In this document: positions 11,041 through 24,900 of the stretch, one piece after another | Layout of the letters: every line of letters begins with the position of its first letter | Position numbering within the stretch: the first letter of the stretch is position 1 | Source of the DNA: Blasia pusilla | Taxonomy: Eukaryota; Marchantiophyta; Marchantiopsida; Blasiales | Length of the DNA: 64,000 bases | Direction of reading: 5' to 3' | NCBI GenBank assembly: GCA_050084515.1 | Contig: CM114273.1 | Location: 20,522,001-20,586,000 of the forward strand | The notes under the pieces: model-generated | What the model was told of the DNA's origin: nothing | What the model saw: only the letters and a program-made list of their open reading frames with translations | Databases searched by the model: none | Program-made: the position numbers and the translations under genes

Positions 11041-12830
11041 AAACAGTCTTACGACCCGGTGCGAATAGGGGGGGCCGGGGAATAATGGGAAACGTCCCTC
11101 ATACAGGACCAGGATCAGCGACGGATGGGAAAATCGGAGGGCTCTATTTCACGTGAGCGGCAAACGAATTGCTAAGGATACATGCGAGAAAGAATGAACG
11201 AGATCAGTAGTATCGCGGATTAAAAAACTCAGGCCTGAGGGCATATAGCGTCGACGAAGGAAGAAAGCAAAATCACCCTATCCATGGGGATGCCGGCAGC
11301 CGTGGTCGGGTGGTTTACGGTACACATGTGGGACGGATAGGTAGTCTCCGACAGTAGGATAGGTGGCGACGATTGAAGATCCATAAACCTGTTCTGGTAT
11401 GGTTGGAGGGAGTGGGCAACGCGCGGGATGCATCGCAGAAAAGGTGCGCGGGAAGACCAGAGAGACCGATTAATATTATTGTTACGATCACGAGAGAGAA
11501 AGCAAAAAAGGTGAAACTCAAAGATTGCGGTCGGGGATCCCGTGGAAGACCAGCCGCATGGGGGCTCATCACATCATCTGACCGCCAAAGCCACCGACCG
11601 GTATGACGCCATGCCGGGGATACCATCTCACCCCATCCTACGGATCGACGGATCGTTGAAGTGGCTACGCTCTTCGATGAGGCGGGGTCCAATGGATGGT
11701 GGACTGCGCCGGAGATGGAGGCCGGCCACGGGACGGTCGGGGAATCCCTGGGCGCCGCCTGGGCGGAGACCGCGTTCGGAGTGCCCCGCCATCGAGCGGA
11801 ATCCATCCGATCGCCACGTCAGATCTTCACGTCTCCACGTCATCCAACATCCTCTGACGCCATCCATGGAGTTTTGTGGTCATGTTGTCGGACCGGCGGT
11901 TTCCTAAAGCGGTTCGCAGTAATCCCGGAAGAGCCCAGGCCAGGCAAAGAGGAGGGAGCGTGGGCCTCGACCAGGCGTTGAACCTGTGGCTTACACCGGG
12001 CGTCCCTACTGCACCATTCGCTCCAAGGTGGCACCACCTCACCCTCCACCAATGCCACGACAGCTTATGCCGTTCTTGCGGCTCGCCCGCGAGACTCCTT
12101 TCCATCGATTCTCCGCACCGGACATCCGTCTCGCCACTCCTCTCCACACCATGCACGGGGTGGAAACCGATCCATAGAACAGGAGTTGACCTGACGTACC
12201 ACAGTGACCGCGCCCAAGGCATTTTTTACAGCGAATCCCAGCCTGGTTATCGCCCTACAGCAGGCCTAAGCAGTAGGGTAGGCGAGCGCAGCCGGCGTAT
12301 ACAAGTACTGTATAGATGTTAGTTGGGGAGGAATGAATGCACACAGCCTGCTTTTCTATTCATCCTCTGTCTCTTCCGTGGAAGGACGGAGCAGGGCCCG
12401 ACGGACGGAAGAGAGTAGGTGCCGAAGGTACACAGCAAAGCGGGCTCTGCTTTCTGCGAACCCGAGCAAGCGGGCCCGGCGTGTTATGTCAAATCGGTAG
12501 TCGTCAGCCGTCGACGGCCGAACGAGTCCCCAGAAACATTTGGCTTCCCCGGTTATGACACGTGTATCCCTAGCCGACCAATGGACACGCCCAGAAGGTG
12601 CAGTCGGATTGTGGCGGTTAGGTCTGCCGGAGCTGTGTGTCTGCTCGTCTGGCCTGTTGAGGGTGCGCCAGAAGGGGGAAAGAGGAACTGTACCTCGGGA
12701 GCGCCACTCAAAAGTACCGTACCGAACTACCGGTTATCATTCGTATGACCAGGCGATTTCACTTACACGTACAGTAATTCTCGTAACAGACGAGCATAAT
12801 TCTCCTCGCACTTTCGAGCGATAGTCTATG
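11041..12830. other. GC-rich island with overlapping open frames
   Basis: The base composition rises sharply from the AT-rich flanks, and CpG dinucleotides are frequent. Overlapping frames of 70-160 codons occur on both strands (for example 11315-11806 minus and 11876-12322 plus), which is what high GC gives by chance. None contains a domain I recognise. The island could be an unmethylated promoter region or exon-rich part of an unrecognised gene, or a CpG-rich transposon that has not yet decayed. Confidence 0.35.
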
Positions 12831-14400
12831 TCATGACCGCGGGGTTATTTTTATTCTTCCGGAATTGGTTAACGAGTGCCAGACTTCAATTTTTAAAAGT
12901 AGCTCTATTTTCTCTTCGAATCATAAATTCAAGAATTACAATTAGGAACTTTTGATCCATTGCTTTGGCGGAAAAGTCATTTGTATAAGTCTTGAATTAA
13001 TCAGTTGGTTTAGTGGTGTTACCATGAGATAGAAAGGTTTATGGTTCGCTAGAATGATGTCAGGGTACAAATGCAAAGTTTTTATCCTCTTCATAACTTT
13101 AACGATTATTTAAATCTAACAAGAGTCAAGGCACAGGAGTATTAACATAGTCTTGAAAGGACCAGTGTTAACATAGGAGGAAGATGTTTTTAATTCCATC
13201 TTCGGTTAATCATACTACGAACCCTAAACTTTTTGAAAGGAAATGAAAATATTTTACAAGCGGAGAAGCCTAACATTATACACGGGTTGAAAATTTGAAA
13301 TTATAGAATGGATGAGTAAATAATAAGGATAATTTTTTTTTAAATAATTGAATAATCATGGAACTTTATTTTTAGAAAAGTAATATTATCTTATTTAAAT
13401 TTAGAAATAAAATTTTATCATTATTTTTCTACTCAATCTCTCAATTAATAAAATAAGATCATTCATTTTCATCCAAAATTTGTTTAAAAATATTCTTTAG
13501 AAATCCTTCACAATGAATTCTTAAAAATTAGAAAATTAGAAAATTAATTTCATTCTTTGAGAGAATAAGAATATTTCACTTTTCTATTATTATCTTTTGT
13601 CTTTGAAAAAATATCTGTAATTTTCTTTCCAAATTTTGACTTGAAATTAAAATTTTTGATTTTGTAAAATAAATAAATAATAAAATAAATTCGTAATTTC
13701 TCATAAGAATTAAATTTTCAACTTATTTTCAAGATAAAACTTGTTGTGACTATTAAAAGCTTTTCTAATTCAAATTGTGGAATAGAATAGCAAATTCAAA
13801 CAAAACCTTCAAAGTTGAAAGGCGTTCATTGGAAACCTTATAGTATTATTCAAGAGTTAAGGTTGTTTCAAGAATATGGAGAAGCAGAAAATTTAAAATT
13901 CATATATATCTCCTATTTTTTAAATTTTACTTGAGAAAATAAGAGGGAGATAAGTTATCAATTTTCTATAAATGAGGATTTATTTAAAACATATGTAATT
14001 TGATGATTGAGAAGAGGGGATTGTACTTAAATTGGGAAAAACTATGAATTTTTTCAAATTTGAAAAAATAAGACATGGATATATACTTTAATTCTACATA
14101 TAATTCAATAAATAAAATTTATATTTTCAGCTGGGAAGGAGAATTTCTCCTCATTTCTTACTTCGGATAAGATCAAAATTTACGTACGAACTATTTGAAA
14201 GTTTGAAAAAATCCAGTTTACCATTATTATTTTTATTAAATTAAAAATATATATAAATGATGAAGAACGAATGAATTTTCCTCCAACCCATCCCTCTTCC
14301 GTATGGAGGAAGAAAAGCTAGGAAGAGGCCTATGGCTCATTGCATCCGCACACAAGGATTAATAATCCATAGAGATATTATTATACTCGAGTGAGCCATA
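12831..14400. other. Very AT-rich intergenic DNA
   Basis: Long A/T runs and no frame longer than about 60 codons. Could be a matrix-attachment-type spacer. Nothing coding is seen. Confidence 0.45.
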
Positions 14401-15016
14401 AACTCCGGAAGGTGAACGAAAACAGGATTTGGAGCACTTACTCTGGGAGCAGGAGAAGCGCGAGAGGTTTGAAATCTAGTATCCGAGTTGGCGATGGTGA
14501 AACTGGTGGCCAGAAAAGGGTTACGTTACCCGGACTAGAACGTAGAAAGCAGAGCTAGCGCAGTACAGTGTTCCGAGGGCCCCATGATGCTGGCAGGGGA
14601 ACCAGAAAAATGTCCGGGCAGAACCAATGGTAACAGCAACAACTCAAGAGCGGGTGAGGCCAACGGGCCCCTCCCTGTAGCGAGACCGGACAGGTTCGTG
14701 GGAAACGCATAGAGTAGGTATGGATCCGAAGCGAGAGGTGCGGATCACCCTCCAAATCGCTGCAGCGAAAGTCGGCGGTCGGGTCTTTCCACCGTTGAGT
14801 GCTGCCCTGCCCTCGCCCTGCCGCCAGGTACCGGGCGGCAGCACGAGCCTCTCGTCTGAGGAGTGGAGCCAGATTAGCAGGCTCGAGGTTCAATGCATCA
14901 GAGTATTTAGAGGCGCTTCTATACTATCTCCAGCGCCATCTCGTGGTCTGGGCTACCCGAGCTCGCTAACTGAACCGGTCGCCGGCGTCGCTCCGATCGA
15001 TCCCCCAACCGGACCG

Positions 15017-15074
15017 AAACCGAGCCTTGATATCGGTGCCCGGCAGTGCCGGCACCGATATCAAGGCTCGGTTT
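15017..15074. repeat. Inverted repeat, perfect 24-bp arms
   Basis: Arms 15017-15040 and 15051-15074 are exactly complementary (outer bases AAACCGAGCC and GGCTCGGTTT), with a 10-nt GC-rich loop. Confidence 0.9.
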
Positions 15075-17937
15075 CCCAAGTCCTTGCCGCATTGATCCTT
15101 GGGTGGGTGTTCATAGGAAGGAGGCAGAGTACCCGGACTCCAACTCGTAAAATATAACGAAAACGAAGTGCGACCTGCAAAGTGTAGTGACCCTACATTT
15201 GGACGCAAAATTATAAACGAATTACGAGTGTCGTGAACTTTGGGTCAGATCTCTTGGAACCGGGCCTAAAGTTGGCCCGATGCAGGGCTCCGTGCACGTG
15301 GGATTCGGATATATGTGCATGCAAAAGTCCACCAAGGCGGCGCGTAGGGTAACTCAGGGGGAAGGCCCCCTTCTTTCTGCTTGGGGCCGATTCTGGCTTC
15401 TTGAGGTCTTCCTTTTTGGCTCTCTTTGCTCCCTCATTTGTATGGTGATTTGCCCCCATCCTTTTTTATACATATTTTATATCTTTTCTTCACTCAGGTG
15501 GCGTTCAGCGTCCGAACTCGGTTGATGTTAGGGCCGTCGTCGAATAGACGTCGGTAAACGGGAGGGAAATATCCTGGACACCGTGAATCGCGCGCTACGC
15601 CAAGCTCTCAGTTACGGAACATCTGACATAACGGAGTAGATCGCAACTGGCTGATTCTGTTAGGTTTGTTGGCCAACGGAACTGGTATTAAATTCATGAG
15701 CTTTATTCTTTCTTTAAGGACTTCGGTATCCTTCGTACACGCTCGAGTGGGGCAACTCATGGAACGAAACAGAAGAAGTTGTCTACAACTGCTACAATAG
15801 CACCTATTGATTCTCTCGAGGGTTTCCGCACAACACAACCAACAAGAAACCCCCAACTCTCGCTGCTGCATGAAAATGGCTGCATACGAGATCATTCAAA
15901 GTGATACTTTAAAAGTAATATATATTATGCGTTGCGATAGGTGGTAGGAGAGCAGGAAGGAGCACCTGCAGCAGGAGCAGTAGAGGGAAGAAATTGGATC
16001 CTGGCTACACTGGATGTAACTGCTCCTCCTGGGCTGGGTTCAGAATTTGCCCACCCACATTGCAACAAGTTAATATTGATGATGATCTGGTTGGTTGGGG
16101 TGGGAGGTTGGGATGATGAGGGTGGAGGAGGAGGCGGTAGTGGTGACGGCTGAAGTGCGGACCGGGTGCTGGAATTTTCTTTTTTTAGCTAAGCCAGTGC
16201 CACCAGCAGACGCCCTGGCTAGGTGCGCCAGAGAGCTGAGTGGAACCGTTTAGGGAACGTGATGCACTCATGCTCCGATTCATGCGTGGAGTCTCGTCAA
16301 GGGTCATGTACTGTACAGAACCTGCTACTTACCACATGTCTTTCCGATATGAACTTGGATCCTCCCCTAGTCACTACTCCCTTTCGAGCTCGTAAGCTCG
16401 GGCTCATTGGGCATTAATCGCTCGATACGGGAGCCCCGTCATAATCCACGACATCATGGAGCTTTCATCTTAATGATAAAGGACAAAATGTGAAGAAACG
16501 CACAGGTTACATTTATCAACTCCAAGCGAATCAGGAGCCAGAACTCCTTCACTGCTCTGTTATACTATGTCAGTGGAACGTATGGCAAAGTAGAGCTCAG
16601 ACTGGTGGACTTCTTCAATAAAGCTCAGTCCTCTGCTTACGGTTCGTACTCAGACGATGTGCGAAGGATCGAGCACCTCTGGTTGGCACGATTTAGGGTC
16701 GACCCTTCACCAGGTCCACAGTGGGACTGGCTCGATTAGCGTCTTGGGGAGTCTGGGCAGTGGTATTTCATTAGTGTTAGTTCAAAAGCATCAGGACTTA
16801 CTAGTCCAAGTTGTCCGGCCCACGCACCCACTTCCCATCTCGGATTTGTCTCATATTGTGTGATCGGAAAAGTATCGGAGTGATTGAAACTCTTGCATGG
16901 CTTGCATTGGGTCCTGGCCATTTCACCGATAGCATGATCCACGTTCGATTGCACTGATCAGGACTCTTGCACCGCTTCCACTACAATATCAATGTAGCCA
17001 TCACCTTTTGTGCAGGTTCGGCTCTCTATACTGAGTTATCCTCTTTCTCTATCTCTCTTTCTACCGACCGACGATAGGCACTACTTAATGAGGACAGTCT
17101 CTCAACGGAAAGCGTCAAATCGACCTGGACCGTGAATTCTTCCTTTCTTGCCTTACACATAATTTGTTGGAAGATCCTAAATACCGACTGCAGAGTTGCA
17201 CGACTTTCCAGGAAAAAACAACTCGGTCTCTGCATCGGTAACTAGCTCAACAGTTGCTTTATTTCAGGCCCCTAGCGCCGATATATATGCGTTTTTTTTT
17301 AAGACTTAGTGCTACAATACTTTCCTATTCAGGTTCCGTGAAGAAACCATACTTCCCTCCCTCTAAGGTCCCTCTGATGTGAGGACCTGACTCGTACACG
17401 TACTTCCCAGAACAGAAAGTTTACAAGGAGAAACGTGAACAGTCCAAAATTTGTTTCCGTTAGTACAGGACGTCCAGGGATCTGAAATCCGCGAGTCGAT
17501 CGTACATGCAAGCACAACGTCTGGACCAAACCTTGATACCAAAACGTCTACTATGCACGAGAGAATCCAGGAACTGAGTCCTCCGGGGTTGAGAGTTTGG
17601 TTGAGATTTTTCCCCAGGGAGTTCCAGCAGCACATACATCAAGCCCACAAGGACTAGGGCTGACGCTTACCTGGAATCCTGCTATAAACAACTGCCACGA
17701 GTAGGAATCATGGCTTGTAGAAGCGAGCACCTTGCTCACAACGTAACTGCTCGATCCGGTTTGTGAGCAAACCGGCGGGAGTGCAGTGGAATGTGGCTCA
17801 CGAGGTTCACTCGACATCAGTGACACCAGTATTCAGACCAGCTGGGATGAAGAAATTGTAGGCCTTCCAACTGCCTTACGCAAGCTGCCGAGGTGGGCTA
17901 CATATATCTCCGTGCAAGGAAACGCCACGCACTTTGA

Positions 17938-17988
17938 TACGTAACAGTAAACCGTGTCAGCCGGTGTCACATGATTTACTGTTACGTA
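17938..17988. repeat. Inverted repeat, perfect 14-bp arms
   Basis: TACGTAACAGTAAA and its complement flank a 23-nt spacer. Confidence 0.8.
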
Positions 17989-18787
17989 CCACCCTGGAAA
18001 GAATAATTATACAAGGAGGGAAGGAGAAGCTATTTCCTCGTCCTTAACAATGATGGACGAGGTGAAAACATCGAAAGTTCTGACCGAGACCTTCCTAGCA
18101 TATGCTTCTCCCGTCTTGCAACAGAAAGGCGGTGATCCACTCCAAGTAATAATTGGACGTCATATTAATCAAATTCCCACGATAACTCGTTCGAGACAAT
18201 CTTTGTGATCTGGGTTTGAATAGCTTGGAGCTGAGCAAGATCACACTAGCCATTGCAGACGTCTCGCTTCATCTCAAATCTCGATGATATTTTGTCAAAC
18301 CTATGTCTTCGATCAGTGTAACTAAGATGTCTTAAGCCTAATTTATTGAATCAACGCCCCCTTGACAATTTTGCGTACTGGCCTTGAATGTAGTCAGTAC
18401 CTCACTACCACGTAAATATTCACTTCTGAGGAAATTGAATGCGTCCTTCGAATGTAATTCATGCATGCTGCTCAAAGGCACCAGCAGCGCTATAGAAGAA
18501 ATGACACAAGTCACAGTGCAACAAACTGAAAAATCTGAATTCGGCTCTGTGCCAAGAGTACCGATTCAAACTGGCATTGGGAAGTAGGACAGAATGCCCA
18601 ATGCCTGGTTTATGGTGATATCTCAGGTTGATCTGACCACGTATGGGGGTCTGCCTACGTCACTCAGGTTTATTACACGTGTCCCTTTTAACTTCATCCA
18701 TGAAAACAAACTCATGTATGTTGCTTCAAGGTCTGAACCAAACTCCGTTCCTTCTTCCACTGGCCTTTAAACTATTCGCACCTTCAA

Positions 18788-18901
18788 CTAAAACCTGATC
18801 TCGTTTTGCCTATCTTGAGGGGCAACACCCTGCCAAAGAGATACAAATGCAGGCAACCCTGATGCTGATATTCCAAGAGCAGATAGACGTCTCCCGTATT
18901 C
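18788..18901 (-). CDS. COG2: COG2 exon 12 (terminal)
   Basis: EYGRRLSALGISASGLPAF then LWQGVAPQDRQNEIRF and TAG (18790-18788). The acceptor is ATACCAG|GAA; an in-frame TGA upstream rules out the alternative TTCAG acceptor. Confidence 0.92.
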   Translation of the reverse strand, partial: EYGRRLSALGISASGLPAFVSLWQGVAPQDRQNEIRF

Positions 18902-21900
18902 CTGGTATGGACATGGAATTTGTCATAAACCTGAAGAGGAAGAAGAGAGACCAACGCTTGTGTTCGAGTAACCTCTCTTTCTTTACTCCCACTTCTTAAT
19001 GCCATGTACCGACACAACTAAGCCACTACACTGTCTGCAACAGCAAAGATTAAACCCAGCATAGCCTAAGCGCCATCGAATACCAAGTGTCTAGTATCTT
19101 GTCAGTAGAGAGGGTTTCCATATATGCCTCACTGCCTTCAAACATAAAATTAGAGGCCATAAACACTCCACAATTAGAACAGATGATGTGGTAGATAACA
19201 AAGGATTACGACGGGTGTGCAAGCAATTCAATAATCATAGAGTATTAAGCAAAGGTCAAGCCCTCACACCTGCAACCTGCCCCATACTACATGCATACCT
19301 GAACATCAAGGAATAGTTGTGCACATATTTTGTCAGTATCTGAAATACTGTTCTCACTGGTGTCTGCTCCCCCTCCTCTTTGTCGCGCAGCTCCCTGCCT
19401 AAAACGTTGCAAGGTCGTTTCGGTCTTCCTGGCCTGCAGATCCAATCAGAGTCAAAACACTTTCGCTTTCAAACCATTCAGCACCAAAAAGTCAACAGTG
19501 TCTCCACAAATAGGGCATTAATTCCAGTTCTTAGTTGGCATGCTGGAGACTGGAGATGCTGCCTACACAGGAGAACTCTACTATCCATATCCCTCAACAT
19601 GAACATGGAATCACCACCAAACAGGGCATTTGAGCAGAACTGTAGTTATGATTTCTCGAGCTAAGTCATTGTATCGGGTTGTAATTTTCTCCACAACAGT
19701 TCCAAGCAACTCCTTTTGTGCCTCTTTGCTGAGATAGATGACACGTTCTCCTTCAAGAAAAGCCTGGATGAACCACATACAAAATGTTCAGATTGAGAAA
19801 ACAGAAACTGTATGAATCGTTTTGATTGATGAGGTTATACATGACTACAAGGTAGGTGGAGAAAAGAAACTCCAGTCAAAAGCAGAAGGATTTGCTTTTG
19901 GTCCATTTGTATCCCTAATAAGTATGCCTTCCCATTATGTTTCTGCAGCCCCTTTGATCTTAGGCCGCTTCATGGTGAGTACATAACCATACATGTGTCT
20001 TGCTATGTATGAGTAAAATAAGGGAAAGCTTTGTCACTCAAGTTAGACATGACGACAACCTAGGTAGATACAAGAAACTCTAGTCAAAAGCAGAAGGATT
20101 TGCTTTGGGTCCACTCGACACTTATTAAGTGCCAATAAAAGTACTAATTCTGGAGGAGAGATGGAGTTGAATTTTCAATAAGCATGTGTCTTACTATGTA
20201 TGAGTAAAATAAGGGAAAGCTTTATCAATCAAGTTGAACTCTAGAGGATAATACACTCCTCTACAAACCTTTGGAACAGGGAACTGAAAGAGGAAACCAA
20301 CTCATTAACTACATTAAGGATACTGACTCAAAGACTGACACAGAAACAATAAATCTTCATATGTTGAAGAAAGAAAAAGCCCACAGAAAGAACCTTTAAA
20401 GGCTGCAGGACCAGGGAAACATAAGGTGAATGCCGTGTGGGTAGTGGCTTATTTGTCATTCGATATGTCGCAGTGATCCCCTTAGCTTGCTTCAACGCCT
20501 ACAAAATGTCAGCCACACTCAACATCATAATAGTACTTTCCTAGTGTACATTGTCCAGGCAAAATCGAAGTTCTCAAATGTGGCAGACAAACAAGTGGAA
20601 AGACCCACATTCATCAAGAACTTCTGGAAATTCCAGAACTTGCTTGGACTTTTGCAGAAACCTGTGGGTACTTTGAAGTGCCACAGCCATCAACAAAGAA
20701 GCAAGTGCATACATTATTCAAACATTCTGTTAAAAGGAAAAGATCCACATGCAGGACTTGCTCACGGAAGTAACTTCCCCAGGAACCTATATATTTCCTT
20801 CAATTGTATCTTCTAATTATGAAAACACTCATTCCATTCACTCAAGACAAAAAAAAAAAAATCAATCTGGTGCTATATACTTGGTCCAGATGTTTGATTT
20901 TGAGATCTTCACCAACCCAAGATTTTACTGCTCCAGTCCCGCCTATATTCTTTTGCTGTTTAAAAAATCCTTCTATTCATATTTCTTACAAGCATATCCC
21001 ATTCCCCCGTCAGCATCCTCCAGTAAGGATAGTATCACATCTTGATGGATTCAGATTTTAGGATTATTGAGGAAACTGTCTCAGTTCAAAAATCAAAAGA
21101 TTTCTGCAGCTGTGGACAAGAATTCCTTCTGAGAGGTTTCGAGACCATTGTCATAAATGTAAGCCAAATTTAGGCACTCTACATCTAAATTCTAGCTACA
21201 ACATTAGTACATGTTGAAAAGTATGCTTCAATCATGCTACAACTTCACTCAAAATACAAATAAAATGAACGAAGATGTTCGATGCAGCCTGATTGGAGGG
21301 GTTAGCAGGGATGAGTCAGGTCCACTAACCTCGGCACACTTGTCAGCTAAAGCTTCAGTCAAGACATCATTAAGAGCTGGCACCATCTCAAGCAGTAGAT
21401 CAGCTCCCTGGAGTATACTCTGCTCTACCAGGGAGATTACTTCAGCTGGACTTGGACTCAGAGCATCCAAAACACGCTGGATGTAAGTCTCTTTAATCTT
21501 CTTCACAAGTAACTTCACATCATGGCTCACCTGAAACCACAAGTACATCACAATAAATATCAACTATTTACAGAGATAAGCTTTTGTGTAACGAGCCATC
21601 ACAAGGTTGATTAGCACTTCAGACTCCATGAACTACCACAATGACAACCTCATGGACTATGAATTCTCCAGCTCCTCGTCAACAGCCTCCTGATGCCCTT
21701 TAATCAGGATGCTTGTCTAGCACTGCCTCTCATCTGGGCCCTGCAGGTAAGAAAACCTTGCCCTTTTGCCCTTTCCCCATCCCCAACAATCGATTCGTAT
21801 CTGTGAAATCCAGCACGAAAACAGCATCTGTAATTGAGAAGACTTGAGACTAAGATTTTTCATGTGTCACTTCAACTAGTTTTACACCAAGCTCTTGCCA

Positions 21901-24900
21901 TTAGTCAAGTGGAGGAACACATACTAGGAGGAAATCATCAGGGGCTGCTACCAAGGCAAACTCCCCTCCTGCTGGTCTTTCCATGTTTCCTGCTCTACGT
22001 GCCACAAGACCTGCCGAGAGCCATGTTGAATACCTGCTCAAGAGAAAAATGAATGATGTGAACAGTGAGCCACATCCAGAAAACATAGGCTCTTAACCTA
22101 CCACCTTCAAAGCAACACTGCAAGTCAAGTAAAGGTTAGCGCTCAGTTCACTAGAGACCTATGATCTCGTCATAGGCACTGTAGGCCTCTCACATGGCAT
22201 TTATTATCAGAAACTTAACGATAACGATGATCAACGCCTCAGATCTTCTCCGGAGCCAGAAGTGAAAATAAGAACATACCAGAGGAAGCAGTAAAAATTT
22301 CAGGATCACTACATGGTTCCCCATGAACTTCAGGACTTGGAGTAGAAAGAGTGAGATTGACTCCAGTTTCAAACTGGTCCTTGCTTGACAAGCACTAACC
22401 TTGAAAGAAGCTGTATAGTCAGCCTCAAGAACTTATCAGATACAGCTTTGATGAATACGTCCTCCTCCCAGCAGCGCTGAAGACAATCCCAGAGTATAGC
22501 ACTTGGTGGGAGTGCCAAACCAAGTGTGCCATCTTCTTCTCGGGTTGAAACACCTTGAGCTGAAGTTGCTATTGTAGTTGTAAGGGAAGTATCTAATGCA
22601 CCTGCTATTTCCTGGAATCTGCAACATGAATTGCAATATCAGCAAGCCCTGATGAAGGACTCTTGCTCCATTTTGGAACATGGATCTACCCCACTAAAGA
22701 TATATCTACTTCATAATAAAGCAACAAATGTTGATGCTAGTTACAAATTGTGGAACATAATCAAGACAACTTTTTCATCTCTCGAAGAAAGTGAGAAAAA
22801 TATTCTGGCCTCACCGAAGTGTGTAATACACACCAAGATTCCACTGCTTCATGAAATCAGTGTAGGCACTCTGCGAGCGGAATAATTCCACAGCTGCGTG
22901 TGATTGACAGTATCCTGGATCACAATCAACCTGAAAAATTTCACTCAAATAGATCCTTCTTGTAAAGATTCATACAGGGCCAGAATAAACCATGTAAAAC
23001 TGTGAGTATCAATGCTGTATTTAGAGAGGAAAATAGAGAAACCGAAGGGACGGACATGGAATGCTTCAAAGTCTTCCCAACCGATCATAGCATGTTTGTG
23101 TCCACCAGTCCATGAACTAGGGGTTTGTACGTGAAGTACCCTTGCATGGATATCGACTGGTACAATCCAAAAATCAGAAAAAACCCTATGTGGACATTCT
23201 TATGTGCTGTTCCTATCATCTCCTCAAGTCTAAGGGAATCAATTTCAGATTGGAATCGACTTGCCAGGGGAAATGGTGCCATCCTACACATAATCTGACT
23301 TGGTATCACTTAGCCATATGAATAAATATAGTCATTTACAACATAAAGCTCAAGTAAGAATCAGCTTGAAAACTAGGACCGTCTTCAAGTTTCATCACTA
23401 AATGAACTATTCCCATGGTCTATAATAAGTGCAAGAAAGTACCTTCCAGAAAATTCAGAAATTTCAGGCTGGCCTTATAATTCGCTAAGAATTCAGCTGG
23501 CTTTCCAGGGGAAAAGGCTCCAGCTCTCCCTTTTTGAATGGCTGAATGTACTTCCTTCAGAATCGAGCGGCTCAAAAAGTCAAAGACATGAAGACCAGAA
23601 TTTGCTGGAGAAATCCAAGAGGACACTTGAAATTAGTTCTGCACACAAGTATGAAACTCAAATCTACAGGCACAAAATGAAACAATTAAAGTCATAACAA
23701 GGCACTCCTCTGAACCAAAACACTCCCTTTTCCTCTTCATTATCTGATAAAAGACTGCTAGTGGTGGCCTGCAAACTAACATAAGATCATAAGAGGGTGC
23801 TACTGTCTGATCAAATCCACTGGCTAAAAATACAGACGCACAGATCACACCTGCTGCTGAGATATCAAGCAAAAACTTGCAGTCGCTCTGTATGTGTGTC
23901 TCAATTTCACTAAAAATATTGGCAAGCCGATCACTACTAGCACCAACAACCCTCCTATCAGAACTTGATGGAATAATTTGTTGCACAAAGGGAGCAACCA
24001 CTGCTGAGCGAAAGGCATCTTCTGCACTTGCTGTGTTATCAATAGCGGCATAGGCACGGAGGCAATGGTAGATGACTTTCTCATCTCGTCGTTCCAAACC
24101 CCCTTCAAAGGATCTCCATAAGCTTGCATTAAGTGATTCATCTGCATTCTGAATTCTCTTTTCCATGTTTTGAATGAATGGCAGGTCCTGATCCAGATAC
24201 AGATGTCATATTAGTTCCCATGACACCAATTTTATTGTTGCACAGAATCAAATTCCAACTACTGGATTATTTTATCCAACGAATTTGTTTTTACATATGG
24301 GATAAGAGAGGCAAACATCCACGTAAATTCAGGAAAAACAAATTCAAGAAAGACTAAGATCCTTCGCAAACATGCATACCACGTAAATGATGTAATCGAA
24401 AGCACACCCGCAACTAAACTTAAAAGCTATCAAATTTCAGCTACAACTGCTCTTGTCAACAGACAACATCACCAGGATGGAAGTTTGAAGTATCACTGGG
24501 CATCAAACAGCCAGGGTTAGAGCATGCCATTCAATTGCACAGTAACAAGTTCAATGAGAGAAGCAGAAGACCTGTGCACGAGCTACATAGAACTTAAGTC
24601 GATTCATTTCACTAGCAATTCTCTCCAAAAGCCGACTTCGGGACTCTTCGAGGCTGGCACCATATTCCACATGATCTTCCTCAAGATTACCATTACTTGA
24701 TAGGCCATAGCTAACTGCATCATTTGACAAGTGGCCACCGTCCTCTGGCATACTTTGTAGCTCTAATAGCAGTTTCTCAACCTGGGCACATTATATGTAT
24801 CACCAAAGAAAAATAGTTGATCAGTCTTACAACAAGTGCCATTCCCTAGTCACCTGCTATCCTGAGACAAATGTATAAAATCCTCTATACCACATCCACC

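Larger units (their letters stand above)
14401..18787. other. Low-copy-looking DNA, no gene recognised
   Basis: Mixed GC sequence between the AT-rich spacer and the 3' end of COG2. Short frames on both strands (14720-15157 plus, 15608-15895 minus, 17551-17826 minus) show no domain. Part next to 18787 will be COG2 3' untranslated region; I could not place a poly(A) signal with confidence. Two strong inverted repeats lie inside and are listed separately. Confidence 0.35.

Noticed and set aside
11315-12322. Overlapping long frames on both strands in the GC-rich island
   Set aside because: High GC reduces stop codons in all frames. No domain or consistent splice structure was found, so none is called as a gene.
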